Source of the DNA: Pseudomonadota bacterium
GTDB taxonomy: Bacteria; Pseudomonadota; Alphaproteobacteria; Acetobacterales; Acetobacteraceae
Direction: 5' to 3'
NCBI GenBank assembly: GCA_021815825.1
Contig: JAKAZO010000006.1
Location: 9,454-73,453 of the forward strand
Length of the DNA: 64,000 nt
The position numbers were made by a program, and so were the translations under genes. Numbering within the stretch: position 1 is the first letter of the stretch; the number at the start of each line of letters is the position of its first letter. The notes below the pieces were generated by a model that did no database searches, had not been told where the DNA came from, and saw only the letters and a program-made list of their open reading frames with translations. Positions 34,440 to 45,867 of this stretch are shown in pieces.

Positions 34440-35936
34440 TCAGGCCCAGAACGGCTGGGCGCGGCGCCAGCGGTCGAAGGCGCGTTCACCGTCGGCGCGG
34501 ACCGCCGCGGCACGCGCGGCAGCAAACCCGATGACGAGGCCCTGGGCATGGCTGCGGCCGGTCTCGCGGCGCCGCCCGCCGCCGAGTTCGCGCATCAGCG
34601 CCGTGGCGACGGCGCCGTCGTTGAAGCGACCGAGCACCTCCTGGAGATCGACGAGGCGGCGGATGAAGCGCTTGGCGTGCCCGCCGGGGAAGAGCGCGCC
34701 GAAAAACTCGCTGGCGTAGCGCAGCCGCTTGCCGTCCAGGCGCAGCGCGTGCAGGGCCTCGACGGGCATGGCTGTCAGCCCGGCGCCATCCCGTAGCAGA
34801 CGGCGGCGCCTTCGGTTGAGCACACGGGCGGCGAAATGCTCGGCCGGGGCCTCCAGCACCGCGTGTCGCGTCTCTGGCGCGTCCGCCCGCCAGGGCAGCG
34901 TGCGCGGCAGGAAGGCGAGCGCGATGCCGAGGCATCGGAACTCGGGGCCGCCGAGATAGGTGGTGAGAAGGCTATAGTGGGCCGCCCGCCGTCGCCGCGC
35001 GGCTTCCATCAGGGCGGTGATGGCCGGCGTCTCGGCAAACGCCTCCCCGATCTCCTGCCCCAGCCCGCCGAGGAACACGTCCCAGTCCCGCGCCGGTCCG
35101 AGCAGGCCGGCGAGGCGCTTCAACCCGGCGCGTACGGCATCGATTTCGGCACAGGCGAGCACCGGTTTGAACACCGAGAACGCCGAGCGCAGCCGGCGCA
35201 GGGCAACACGCATCTGGTGCACCGGCTCCGGCGCCCCGCTCGGCGCCAGGGCGACGACCAGCGGCGCCCAATGGACCAGAACCTCGGTCAGGTGCGCGAG
35301 AATGTGCAGGAACGCGGCCTCGACGGTCAGGCCCTGAGGCAGGTCCGGGGCACCGAGGCGGCGCGGCGCGGGCGGATGCGCACGGGCGAGGGCGCGCGCC
35401 TCCGCGGCCAGGGTCGCGCGCGGCAGCGCCAAATCCAAAGTGGCGGCCAGTTCCAGCGCCACGGCGCGCACCGCGTCGGTCGGGCCTTCGAGCACCGCAC
35501 GGGCGATCGGCCGTTCCTCCGTCAGCGTGCGCAGCGTGCCTTCGATCAAGGTCAGGCTGACCGCGCCGTCCGCCTCGGTCTCGGCTTCGGCCGGCTGCGC
35601 CGGTTCCAGCACCAACAGTCGACGCCTGCCCTCGAACGCGGCGAGCGGCAGCAGCGGGGTGGGAAGCGGATGGCCGAGCTCCTCGGGTGCCGCGGCCTCG
35701 GCCAGGACCGGGACGGGCTGGCCAGGCCAGGTGGCCGGCGCCGCCTCCCGCATCAGCTGCCAGGTGCCGCCGCTCTCGGCGAGAGCCAGCCCCCGTTTGG
35801 CCAGCCCGTCCTCGACGCTGTCGTGCCAGACGATGGCGCAGCGTGCCGGCCGGCTGCGGCGGAGCTTCAGCCGGCCGAACCCGCGCAGCCGACCGAGCCG
35901 TGCGGCGTCGGGCGGGGCGAGCGCAAGTTCGAGCAT
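34440..35936 (-). CDS. CHAD domain protein with degenerate N-terminal CYTH region
   Basis: 498 residues. The C-terminal half (about 260-480) is a CHAD domain, an alpha-helical bundle rich in His and Arg known to bind polyphosphate: 'EPVHQMRVALRRLRSAFSVFKPVL', 'LLGPARDWDVFL', 'LRLDGKRLRYASEFFGALFPGG' and 'LQEVLGRFNDGAVATALM'. The N-terminal half (from MLELALAPPDAARLGRLRGF through SGGTWQLMREAAP) has the order of a CYTH triphosphatase domain, but the ExExK metal-binding strand is not intact. ATG 35936 chosen. It follows the sixA-like gene by 10 bases. Confidence 0.87.
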   Translation of the reverse strand: MLELALAPPDAARLGRLRGFGRLKLRRSRPARCAIVWHDSVEDGLAKRGLALAESGGTWQLMREAAPATWPGQPVPVLAEAAAPEELGHPLPTPLLPLAAFEGRRRLLVLEPAQPAEAETEADGAVSLTLIEGTLRTLTEERPIARAVLEGPTDAVRAVALELAATLDLALPRATLAAEARALARAHPPAPRRLGAPDLPQGLTVEAAFLHILAHLTEVLVHWAPLVVALAPSGAPEPVHQMRVALRRLRSAFSVFKPVLACAEIDAVRAGLKRLAGLLGPARDWDVFLGGLGQEIGEAFAETPAITALMEAARRRRAAHYSLLTTYLGGPEFRCLGIALAFLPRTLPWRADAPETRHAVLEAPAEHFAARVLNRRRRRLLRDGAGLTAMPVEALHALRLDGKRLRYASEFFGALFPGGHAKRFIRRLVDLQEVLGRFNDGAVATALMRELGGGRRRETGRSHAQGLVIGFAAARAAAVRADGERAFDRWRRAQPFWA

Positions 35937-35946
35937 GTGGCGGGCG

Positions 35947-36480
35947 TCAGCCGGTTTGTTCGGCCAGGTCGCGCGGCAGCAGGAAGCGCACCAGCCGCGC
36001 GGCGCCGGCGTCGAGCCCGGCCCAGGGTCCTGGGATGCTGAATTCAGCCAGCGCCGCGGTCGGATAGCGCTCGGCGAGGCGCTCGAGCGAGGGCGAGCCG
36101 TGCAGCCGCTCGCGTCCGCCGGCAAGCAGGAGCGCAAGGTCGTGCAGGCCTGGGTTGTGCCCGACGAGCAGCACGGACCGCGCTGTCTCCGGCACGCCGC
36201 GCAGGACCTGCAGCAATTGCGGCGCGGTGGCCATGTAGAGCGAGTCGAGCGGCTCGATCAGGGGCGTGTCGTCGAATGGCTCGAGCGCCTCGAGGGTCTG
36301 CATCGTCCGACGCGCGGAGGAGACCATCACCATGTCGGGTGCAAGGCCGAGGTCCCGCATCGCCGCGCGCATCGCCGCCGCGGCCCGGCGCCCGCGAGGG
36401 GCAAGCGGGCGGGCATGGTCGGGCAGAGCGGCGTCGTCCCAGGCGGATTTCGCGTGGCGGAGGAGGAGCAATTGGCGCAT
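35947..36480 (-). CDS. SixA-like phosphohistidine phosphatase
   Basis: 177 residues of the histidine phosphatase superfamily. The RHG-type catalytic motif is LLLRHAKSAWDD at the N-terminus, followed by 'ALPDHARPLAPRGRRAAAAM', 'SSARRTMQTLEAL' and the second catalytic His in LLVGHNPGLHDLA. The 'RHAKS' variant is that of SixA, which removes phosphate from His on HPt or phosphotransfer proteins. Adjacent CHAD and SixA genes are seen in other Proteobacteria. ATG 36480. Confidence 0.9.
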   Translation of the reverse strand: MRQLLLLRHAKSAWDDAALPDHARPLAPRGRRAAAAMRAAMRDLGLAPDMVMVSSARRTMQTLEALEPFDDTPLIEPLDSLYMATAPQLLQVLRGVPETARSVLLVGHNPGLHDLALLLAGGRERLHGSPSLERLAERYPTAALAEFSIPGPWAGLDAGAARLVRFLLPRDLAEQTG

Positions 36481-36519
36481 GGGGGCTTCGGCGACAAAGG
36501 GTGAGGAGGACCATGCTGG

Positions 36520-36564
36520 CACGCCACGCCCGATTTGTCGCGGCCCACTTGCCAGCGTGGCGTG
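36520..36564. promoter_or_regulatory. Inverted repeat in the sixA / SDR divergent promoter region
   Basis: CACGCCACGC (36520-36529) and GCGTGGCGTG (36555-36564) form a perfect 10-bp inverted repeat with a 25-base spacer, in the 133-base region between divergent genes. Could be a regulator site or a hairpin in the SDR leader. Confidence 0.35.
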
Positions 36565-36613
36565 GATCGCCACCCTGAGGGGAGATTCGCGGACAGATGA
36601 TGAGGAAAATCGC

Positions 36614-37374
36614 GTGACCGTGTCGCCGGACGACGGCATCGCCTGGGTCACCGGCGCCTCCTCCGGCATCGGCAGGGCGTTGGCCGAGCGGCTGATCGGC
36701 GCTGGCTGGACGGTGGCGGTGACGGCACGGCGGTCCGCCGCCCTGGCCGACCTCGCCGCCGCCCATGGCGAGCGCGTGATCGTCGCGCCCGCCGATGTCG
36801 CCGATGCCGCCGCGATGGCCGCCGCGCACGACGCGATCCGCCAGGCGGGACACGGGGAGGTGGCCCTGCTGATCGCCAATGCCGGGCGCTACAGCCCCGG
36901 CGAGGCGCTGGCCGCGGACGCTTTTCGCGCCGTGATCGAGGTCAATCTGATCGGCGCCGCCAACACGCTGGCGCCGGTCCTGCCAGGCATGCTGGCCCGC
37001 GGCCGCGGACAGGTGGTGCTCGTGGCGTCTCTGGCCGGGCTGATGGGCCTGCCCGGGGCCTCGGCCTATGGCGCGAGCAAGGCGGCGCTGATCAACTGGG
37101 CAGAATCCCTGCGCTTGGACCTGTCGGGGCGCGGCATCCACGTCCAGGTCGTCAACCCGGGCTTCGTCGCCACGCCGATGACGGCGGTGAACCGCTTTCC
37201 AATGCCGTTCCTCATGCCTGTGGAGGCAGCGGCCGCGCGCATCGTGGCCGGACTGGCAAGCAGACGGTTCGAGATCGCTTTTCCCCGCCGCCTCGCCTGG
37301 CCGATGAAACTGGTCCGACTGCTGCCGTACCGCCTGACCTTTCCCCTCATCGCGGCCAGCACGCGCGCGCGGCG

Positions 37375-37378
<4 letters not shown>
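36614..37378 (+). CDS. SDR family NAD(P)-dependent oxidoreductase
   Basis: 254 residues, complete classical SDR. Cofactor motif TGASSGIGRALAERL at residues 13-27, LIANAG, then the catalytic Ser in VLVASLAG and YGASK. The C-terminus is longer than usual, with 'MPFLMPVEAAAARIVAGLASRRFEIAFPRRLAWPMKLVRLLPYRL', the membrane-facing tail typical of the DltE/YqjQ-like group. GTG 36614 follows GAGGA. The stop overlaps the ATG of the P-type ATPase (ATGA), so both are made from one mRNA. Substrate unknown. Confidence 0.9.
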
Positions 37379-39726
<2,348 letters not shown>

Positions 39727-39744
39727 GCGCCAGGGAGCAGCCGG

Positions 39745-40443
39745 TCAGCCTTCGGGGGGAAGATCGATCCAGGACAGATGCCCACCCTTGCCGGCGCCGG
39801 TATCGAGGAACACGGCGCTGCCGCCGCCGCGGCCCTTGCGAACGTAGGGCCGGCCATCGCGGCTGCGCTGGTCGTGGCCGCAATAGACGGTGATGCCTTG
39901 GGGAATGCGATCGACCCAGCGCAGACTGCGCTCGGGGAAGCCGTCCGCCTGGATGCGGCCGGTCGGCTCGCCATAGAGCGCGCGGGCCAGCACGCCGTCG
40001 ATCCGTCCCGCGGCGATCGGGGTCGGCCGCGGGGGTGGCCCCTCGAGCATGGCGCTGTGGAAGCCGGCGTGGACGAACACGCGCGAGCCGAGTTGCACCC
40101 AGGCGGGCGCGGCGGCGATCTCGTCGAGCGTGCGCGGCACCATCGAGGCGGGCAAGGCCGCAAGGGTGGCCAACAGCGCCGGTGCCGTCGCCACCGCCCG
40201 CCCGAGCAACACCTGGGCCAGCTTGAAATCGTGATTGCCGAGCAGGAACAGGCCGCGTCCGGCATCGATCAGGGCAAACATCGTCGTCAGTACCGCTGCA
40301 CTGTCGGGCCCATAGTCGACGAGATCGCCGAGCTGGATCACGAACCGCTCGGTCGCGACCGCATGGGCGAAGGCGCGGGCATCGCCATGCACGTCACCGA
40401 TGATGCGCACCGGGGCACCGGATGGAACGAGCCCCTGACTCAT
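39745..40443 (-). CDS. Metallophosphoesterase (PPP-type phosphatase fold)
   Basis: 232 residues. Metal motifs GDVHGD, GDLVDYGPDS and GNHD appear in order within the first 75 residues; VHAGFH and CGHDQRS complete the site. The pattern is that of small bacterial Ser/Thr-phosphatase or diadenosine tetraphosphatase-like enzymes (GDLVDYGPDS form). ATG 40443 selected; a longer frame upstream lies opposite or within the photolyase region. Convergent with the P-type ATPase, 18 bases apart. Confidence 0.9.
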   Translation of the reverse strand: MSQGLVPSGAPVRIIGDVHGDARAFAHAVATERFVIQLGDLVDYGPDSAAVLTTMFALIDAGRGLFLLGNHDFKLAQVLLGRAVATAPALLATLAALPASMVPRTLDEIAAAPAWVQLGSRVFVHAGFHSAMLEGPPPRPTPIAAGRIDGVLARALYGEPTGRIQADGFPERSLRWVDRIPQGITVYCGHDQRSRDGRPYVRKGRGGGSAVFLDTGAGKGGHLSWIDLPPEG

Positions 40444-40558
40444 GCCCGCGCCGCGATCGGCGCGCGCAGCCCCGGCTCGGCGCGTGGCGAAGGCGCTCGC
40501 GGGCAGCCCAGGATCACGGCGCAGGGAGCGTTGACCAGGGCCAACGAAAGCGGGCGAT

Positions 40559-42004
40559 TCACGCGAGGCTCCGGTCCAGGCTCTGAAATGCGGCCAAGGC
40601 CCGTTCGCGCCCCGCTGCCGGCAGTTCCACCGGCCGCGGATAGGTGACCCCGAGTCGGACCCGCGCGGCCGCCAGCACCGCGTCCGGCGCCTCCCACGGC
40701 GCGTGCAGGAAGCGGTCGGGGAGCCGGGCCAGTTCCGGCACGAACCGGCGCACATAGGCGCCGTCGGGATCGAATTTCTGGCCCTGCAGCACCGGGTTGA
40801 AAACGCGGAAATAGGGCGCGGCGTCTGCGCCGCAGCCAGCCACCCACTGCCAGCTCGCACTGTTCGAGCCGAGATCGGCATCGACCAGCGTGTCCCAGAA
40901 CCAGGCCGCGCCCTCCCGCCAGGAGATCAGCAGATGCTTGACCAGATAGGAGGCTGTGACCATGCGCACGCGGTTGTGCATCCAGCCGGTCTGCCAAAGC
41001 TCGCGCATGCCCGCATCGACCAGGGGGATGCCGGTGCGCCCGCGCTGCCAGGCGCGCAGCGCCGCTGGATCCTGGCGCCACGGGAAGCGGGCGAACTCGG
41101 CGCGCAGCGGCTCCTCCGGCAGGTGCGGATGGTGATGCAGCAGGTATTGGGAGAATTCCCGCCAGAGCAGCTCGTTGAGGAAGCTGGTCAGCCCCCTGCC
41201 CTGTCCGGCGCCGACGGCGGCGAGCCAGACGCTGCGGAGCGAGATCTCCCCCCAGGCGAGATGCGGCGAAAGGCGTGAGGTCGCCTCGACGCCGGGCACG
41301 TCGCGCCGGCGGTCATAGTCGGCGAGATTGGCGTCGAGGAACGCCCGCAGGGCAGCACGGGCGCCGGCCTCGCCGGGGCGCCAGGTGGCGGCCAGCCCAC
41401 CGGCCCAGTCTGGCGCGCGCGGGGTCAGGCCCCAGTCCGCCAGCCGGTCCGACGGCGGCGGCGGCGGGCTCGGGATCCGGGCGGGGAGCGGGCACGGCGG
41501 GTCCATCAGGCCGCGCGCGTGGCAGGCGCGGGCAAAAGGCGAGAACACCGAAAAGCGGCCGCCCGCGCCGGTACGAACCGTGTCGGGATCGAACAGGGCG
41601 CGGGTGCGATGGAGCACGAGCCGGCGGCCCTGCCCGGCGAGGTCGCGCCCGAGCGCTTCCGTCTGGTACCGCGCCCACGGTTCGGTCGGACTGCCGGCGT
41701 GCACCTCGAGCGCGCCGGTCTCTGCCACGAGGCGCGGAATCTCGCGCCGCGCCTCGCCACGGCGCAGCACCAGCGGCGCTCCGCGGGCGGCGAGATCGGC
41801 AGCGAGGGCGGTCAGGCTGTGATGCAGCCACCAGCGCGCCGCGCCACCCGGCGCCCAATGGCCTGGCGCCAGGTCGTCGAGCACGAACACCGGCAGCACC
41901 GGCCGTCCCGAGGCGAGCGCACCGGCCAGGGCCGGATTATCGTCCAGACGCAGCTCGGCACGCAGCCAGAGCAGCACGGGGGCGGCGTCGCCTGGCGTCA
42001 TCAT
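40559..42004 (-). CDS. phrB: Deoxyribodipyrimidine photolyase
   Basis: Light-driven repair of cyclobutane pyrimidine dimers. About 481 residues. N-terminal antenna domain (LLWLRAELRLDDNPALAGAL), then the FAD-binding C-terminal domain with 'TSRLSPHLAWGEISLRSVW', 'FLNELLWREFSQYLLHHHP', 'LVDAGMRELWQTGWMHNRVRMVTASYLVKHLLISWREG' and 'DADLGSNSASWQWVAGCGADAAPYFRVFNP'. Class I type. ATG 42004 has GAGAG upstream; ATG 42001 and 42019 are alternatives. It follows the PdeM gene by about 57 bases on the same strand. Confidence 0.95.
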   Translation of the reverse strand: MMTPGDAAPVLLWLRAELRLDDNPALAGALASGRPVLPVFVLDDLAPGHWAPGGAARWWLHHSLTALAADLAARGAPLVLRRGEARREIPRLVAETGALEVHAGSPTEPWARYQTEALGRDLAGQGRRLVLHRTRALFDPDTVRTGAGGRFSVFSPFARACHARGLMDPPCPLPARIPSPPPPPSDRLADWGLTPRAPDWAGGLAATWRPGEAGARAALRAFLDANLADYDRRRDVPGVEATSRLSPHLAWGEISLRSVWLAAVGAGQGRGLTSFLNELLWREFSQYLLHHHPHLPEEPLRAEFARFPWRQDPAALRAWQRGRTGIPLVDAGMRELWQTGWMHNRVRMVTASYLVKHLLISWREGAAWFWDTLVDADLGSNSASWQWVAGCGADAAPYFRVFNPVLQGQKFDPDGAYVRRFVPELARLPDRFLHAPWEAPDAVLAAARVRLGVTYPRPVELPAAGRERALAAFQSLDRSLA

Positions 42005-42061
42005 GGTCCGGTCTCTCATCCGAGCCGAAATGTGGTCGAAACGCCGCTTGCAAAGCCTTGC

Positions 42062-42736
42062 TCAGCGCCGGATCATGAAACTGTAGAGCCGCTCCCGGCC
42101 GAGCAGAAAGGCGCGGCCGCCGCGGGGGAACAGCGCGGCGATCTCCGGATGGCTGATGTCGAGCCCGCCGGTATAGGCGCCGAACGCGGGCAGCAGGATG
42201 CGGCGCGCATCGGCGAGGAAGCAGGGGCGGCTGAGCCCCGTGCCAGCGACCGGGACCGTCGCCTTCGGATGGAAATGGCCGGAGACCTCGCCGCAGCCGG
42301 TCTCGGCCCTGGGCAGCGCACGGTGGCGGAAGCGCAGCGCCCCGGCGGCGAACTCCAACGCCGGCTCCCCGCCCAGCCCCTCCGGTGGGGCAGGATCATG
42401 GTTGCCGGCGATCCAGACGAGGCGTGTCGCGGCGGCGATCCTGCCGAGCCGCGCCCGCTCCGCCGCGCCGAGCCGAGCGGCGCCCTCGCGGTCGTGAAAA
42501 CTATCGCCGAGCGCCAGAACGGTCTGAGGCCGCCAGCGGCGCAGCAGCGCGGCCAGCCGGTCCAGCGTCACGGCACTGTCGTAGGGCGGCAGGAGCTGGC
42601 CGCGGGCGGCGAAAGCGGCGCCCTTGGCGAGATGCAGGTCGGCGACGGCGAGCAGGTGCTGCGCCGGCCACACCAGCGCTCCCGCCGGATCGAGCAGCAG
42701 GCGTTCACCGGCCAGATGGATCGGGGCCGGCGTCAA
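42062..42736 (-). CDS. pdeM: Ligase-associated DNA damage response endonuclease PdeM
   Basis: 224 residues of the calcineurin-like metallophosphoesterase family. Metal motifs: VADLHLAKG, LGDSFHD, AGNHDP, GHFHPKA; C-terminal 'RPCFLADARRILLPAFGAYTGGLD' is specific to the PdeM group. Members are encoded next to an Lhr-like helicase and usually a DNA ligase and an MBL exonuclease. Start is TTG 42736, which overlaps the stop of the helicase gene (TTGA), so the two proteins are made together. Confidence 0.93.
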   Translation of the reverse strand: MTPAPIHLAGERLLLDPAGALVWPAQHLLAVADLHLAKGAAFAARGQLLPPYDSAVTLDRLAALLRRWRPQTVLALGDSFHDREGAARLGAAERARLGRIAAATRLVWIAGNHDPAPPEGLGGEPALEFAAGALRFRHRALPRAETGCGEVSGHFHPKATVPVAGTGLSRPCFLADARRILLPAFGAYTGGLDISHPEIAALFPRGGRAFLLGRERLYSFMIRR

Positions 42737-45189
42737 TCGAACAGCTCCGTCTGGGTGCGCTCCGTTTGGGCCGGCTCCGCCGCCGCCATGGCCTCGGCCG
42801 CCAGCGCCTCCGCCTCGGCGAGCAAGGCCTCCTCGTCGTCATCATCGGCGACGCGCTCGCGGCCGATCTCGACCAGCACCGGCACGGCGAGCGGCGACAC
42901 GCGCGAGAGGGCGAGATGACGGATCCGCCCACTGGCGCGCGCGAGCATGGCGGACAGGCGGTCCAGGTCGATCAGCCCGCCCGCGGCATCCGCACGGGTG
43001 GCGCGCAGCAGCACATGGTCCGGCTGGTGGCGGCGAAGCACGTCGTAGATCAGGTCGCTGTTGACCGTCATCTGGCGTCCGCTGCGGTGGGCGTCGGGAT
43101 GGTGGCGCTCGATCAGGCCGGCGATGGTGGCGACGGCGCGGAAGCTGCGGGTGAGCAGGGAGGTTTCGGCCATCCACTCGGCGAGATCATCGCCCAGCAT
43201 GTCCTCGCCGAACAGGCGGGCGATTTCGTGGGGGCGGCGGGCAGACCAGACGCCGAGCGCGTAGTCGGTGGCGACGAAGCCCAGCGGGACGAAACCGGCG
43301 CGCTGCATCCTCCGGGTCAGCAGCATCCCCAGGGTCTGGTGCGCGTTGCGCCCCTCGAACCCATAGGCGACGAGATACCAGCGTCCGCCGCGCGGGAACG
43401 TCTCCACCAGCAGGTCCTCGCGCCCGGGCAGGCGCGAGACGGCGCGCTGGAGGCGCAGCCATTCCTGCACCGGCGCGGGGAAAGTCCCCCAGGCCCGCGG
43501 ATCGTGCAGCAGGCCGCGGACACGCCCGGCGAGATAGGTGCTGAGCGGCATACGCGCGCCGGCGTAGGCCGGCACGATCGGATCGCGCGCGCCGCCCTCG
43601 GCGCACTCGACGGTGAGTTCGCGCAGCCGCAGGAAGCGCAGCGTGCGTCCGGCAAAAATGAAGGCGTCGCCGGGGCGCAGCTGGGTCGCGAAATATTCCT
43701 CGACCTCGCCGAGCGCGCCGCCACCTCTCCCGACGAGCCGCACTTTCAGCATCGGCTGCTCGACGATGGTGCCGAGATTCATCCGCCACTGGCGGGCGAC
43801 GCGCGCGGAGCGGACATGCACCCGCCCCTCGGCGTCACGGAACAGCTTGCGGTAGCGGTCGTAGGCGGCGAGCGCATAGCCGCCGGTTTCGACGAACTCC
43901 AGCACGGCGTCGAAATCGGTCCGCGACAGCGCGGCGAAGGGAGCGGCGCGACGGACCTCGGCAAACATCGTCTCGGGCAGGAACGGTGCGCTGCATGCCA
44001 CGCCGAGCAGGTGCTGGGCGAGCACATCGAGCCCGCCCGTGCGCGGCGGGTCGCCATCGAGCGCGCCGGCCGCGATCGCCTGGCGCGCGGCCTCGCATTC
44101 GAGCACCTCGAACCGGTTCGCCGGCACCAGAACGGCCCGGCTCGGCGTATCGAAGCGATGGTTGGCGCGGCCGATGCGCTGCAGCAGGCGGGAGACGCCC
44201 TTCGGCGCCCCGACCTGGATCACCTGGTCCACCGCGCCCCAGTCGATGCCGAGATCGAGCGACGCGGTGGCGACCACGGCGCGCAGCTTGCCCGCCGCCA
44301 TCGCCGCCTCCACGCGCCGGCGAAGCCCGATCTCGAGACTGCCATGATGCAGCGCAATCGGCAGCGTCTCGTCATTGAGGCGCCACAGCGCCTGGAACAG
44401 CAGCTCCGCCTGAGCCCGCGTGTTGACGAAAACGATGCTGGCGCCCGCGGCCCGGATACGGGCGAGAATGGCCGAGGCGCCAGCGAGCCCCATCCGCCCC
44501 GACCATGGCAGCCGCTCCTCCGGCAGCAGGATGGAGATCTCCGGCGTCGGGCCCGGCGCGGCGGCGATCGGCTCGGTTCCCGGGCCGATCCAGGCGGCGA
44601 GCGCCACGGGATCGGCGACGGTCGCCGAAAGGCCGACGCGGTGCAGGCCCGGGGCGAGGGCAGCGAGCCTGGCGACGCAAAGAGCGAGCTGATCGCCCCG
44701 CTTGCCACCGGCGAGCGCATGCGCCTCGTCGATGATGATGCGGGCGAGCCCGGCGAACGCCTGCGGCGCATCGGGGAACGAAAGCAGCAGCGCCAGGCTT
44801 TCCGGCGTCGTCAGCAGCAGATCGGGCGGCGCCGCCCGCTGACGGGCGCGCCGGTTGGCCGGCGTATCGCCGGTCCGGGTCTCGATCGTCACCGGCAGCG
44901 CCATCTCGGCGACCGGCGCGGTCAGGTTGCGCGCAATGTCGGTGGCCAACGCCTTCAGCGGGCTGACGTAGAGCGTGTGCAGGCCGCGATGCTCCAGGGG
45001 GCGTGGAGTGGCGAGCTCGATCAGGGAGGGGAGGAATCCGGCGAGCGTCTTGCCGGTGCCGGTGGGCGCCATCAGCAGTATCGAGCGTCCCTCCCGCGCG
45101 GCGCGCAGCACCGCGCGCTGGTGCTCGAACGGCTTCCAGCCACGGCGCACGAACCAGACGGCGAAGCGGGCTGGGATATCGTCGTTCAT
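42733..45189 (-). CDS. Ligase-associated DNA damage response DEXH helicase (Lhr-like)
   Basis: SF2 helicase for DNA repair. 818 residues. Walker A MAPTGTGKT near residue 45, SPLKALATDI (Ia), TTPESLALLL (Ib), Walker B IIDEAHA (DEAH-type), motif III LSATV, then IVFVNTRAQAELLF (IV), 'ASLDLGIDWGAVDQVIQVGAPKGVSRLLQRIGRANHR' (V-VI). The C-terminal region carries the Lhr-type winged-helix/DUF segments. ATG 45189 (MNDDIPARF). It forms an operon with pdeM; the ligase and the exonuclease of the usual four-gene set are not here. Confidence 0.95.
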   Translation of the reverse strand: MNDDIPARFAVWFVRRGWKPFEHQRAVLRAAREGRSILLMAPTGTGKTLAGFLPSLIELATPRPLEHRGLHTLYVSPLKALATDIARNLTAPVAEMALPVTIETRTGDTPANRRARQRAAPPDLLLTTPESLALLLSFPDAPQAFAGLARIIIDEAHALAGGKRGDQLALCVARLAALAPGLHRVGLSATVADPVALAAWIGPGTEPIAAAPGPTPEISILLPEERLPWSGRMGLAGASAILARIRAAGASIVFVNTRAQAELLFQALWRLNDETLPIALHHGSLEIGLRRRVEAAMAAGKLRAVVATASLDLGIDWGAVDQVIQVGAPKGVSRLLQRIGRANHRFDTPSRAVLVPANRFEVLECEAARQAIAAGALDGDPPRTGGLDVLAQHLLGVACSAPFLPETMFAEVRRAAPFAALSRTDFDAVLEFVETGGYALAAYDRYRKLFRDAEGRVHVRSARVARQWRMNLGTIVEQPMLKVRLVGRGGGALGEVEEYFATQLRPGDAFIFAGRTLRFLRLRELTVECAEGGARDPIVPAYAGARMPLSTYLAGRVRGLLHDPRAWGTFPAPVQEWLRLQRAVSRLPGREDLLVETFPRGGRWYLVAYGFEGRNAHQTLGMLLTRRMQRAGFVPLGFVATDYALGVWSARRPHEIARLFGEDMLGDDLAEWMAETSLLTRSFRAVATIAGLIERHHPDAHRSGRQMTVNSDLIYDVLRRHQPDHVLLRATRADAAGGLIDLDRLSAMLARASGRIRHLALSRVSPLAVPVLVEIGRERVADDDDEEALLAEAEALAAEAMAAAEPAQTERTQTELFD

Positions 45190-45283
45190 GCCCGCCTCTG
45201 TTCCAGAGCGAGCGGCCACCGGCAAGAGTGGCGAGTTGGGTCAGCCCGTGTGGAGTTTCGGCTCCGCAGCGCTCCCGCTCACC

Positions 45284-45697
45284 TCACCTGGAGTTCACGC
45301 CGCGCAAACTGTTGACGACATCGGTCCGCGACAGGGCGGCTTCCTCGTCGTTTGAACCGATCGCAACCACCAGGCCGAGCTGGTCACCGAACCGCTGGAG
45401 CGATTTGTCCGCCTTGGCCGGCAGCGGCACATGACGTTCGCGGCAAAGGAGAATGAGCGCCGCGGCAAGTGCCGGTCCCTCGACCGTCACTCTTCGCCGC
45501 GGAGCCTCGTCCGATTTCGGTTTGTCGAGGCCGATCACGAGAGAAAACCCGATCGCTGCGCCCGGCTCGGCTGGTTCCAGACCGCAGCTGAGGATCGTCC
45601 CGGCGGGAAGCGGTAAGCCCATGTGACGCTGGTAGAGAACGACCGCTGACACCACTTCGGTGGTGCGGAACAGGATATGGCGCAGCTCAGCCGGCAT
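45284..45697 (-). CDS. Hypothetical protein, 137 residues
   Basis: No family recognised. MPAELRHILFRTTEVVSAVV starts the protein; a mixed alpha/beta sequence follows with 'LEPAEPGAAIGFSLVIGLD' and 'GPALAAALILLCRERHVPLPAKADKSL'. No signal peptide or membrane segment. ATG 45697 has GGAG five bases upstream; an ATG at 45739 gives 14 more residues. Codon use looks less GC-biased than the neighbours. The gene is divergent from ald with a 170-base promoter region between. Confidence 0.6.
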   Translation of the reverse strand: MPAELRHILFRTTEVVSAVVLYQRHMGLPLPAGTILSCGLEPAEPGAAIGFSLVIGLDKPKSDEAPRRRVTVEGPALAAALILLCRERHVPLPAKADKSLQRFGDQLGLVVAIGSNDEEAALSRTDVVNSLRGVNSR

Positions 45698-45867
45698 AGC
45701 GACTCCACGGGGAATGATGCGGGCTTTCGACAAATCCACTGACGTTCCGAGCTTATCAGGGCAACCTTACCGCAGGCTGGAGCCGCCGCGCCGCCTTTGG
45801 CCTCGGGGTTCGACAAGCCGCGAGGTGCGGCCTACCCTGTGCCCCGCCATACGACAGCGGGGTGGAT

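Noticed and set aside
45698-45867. RutR operator before ald
   Set aside because: No TTGACCA or TGGTCAA half-site is present in the divergent region.
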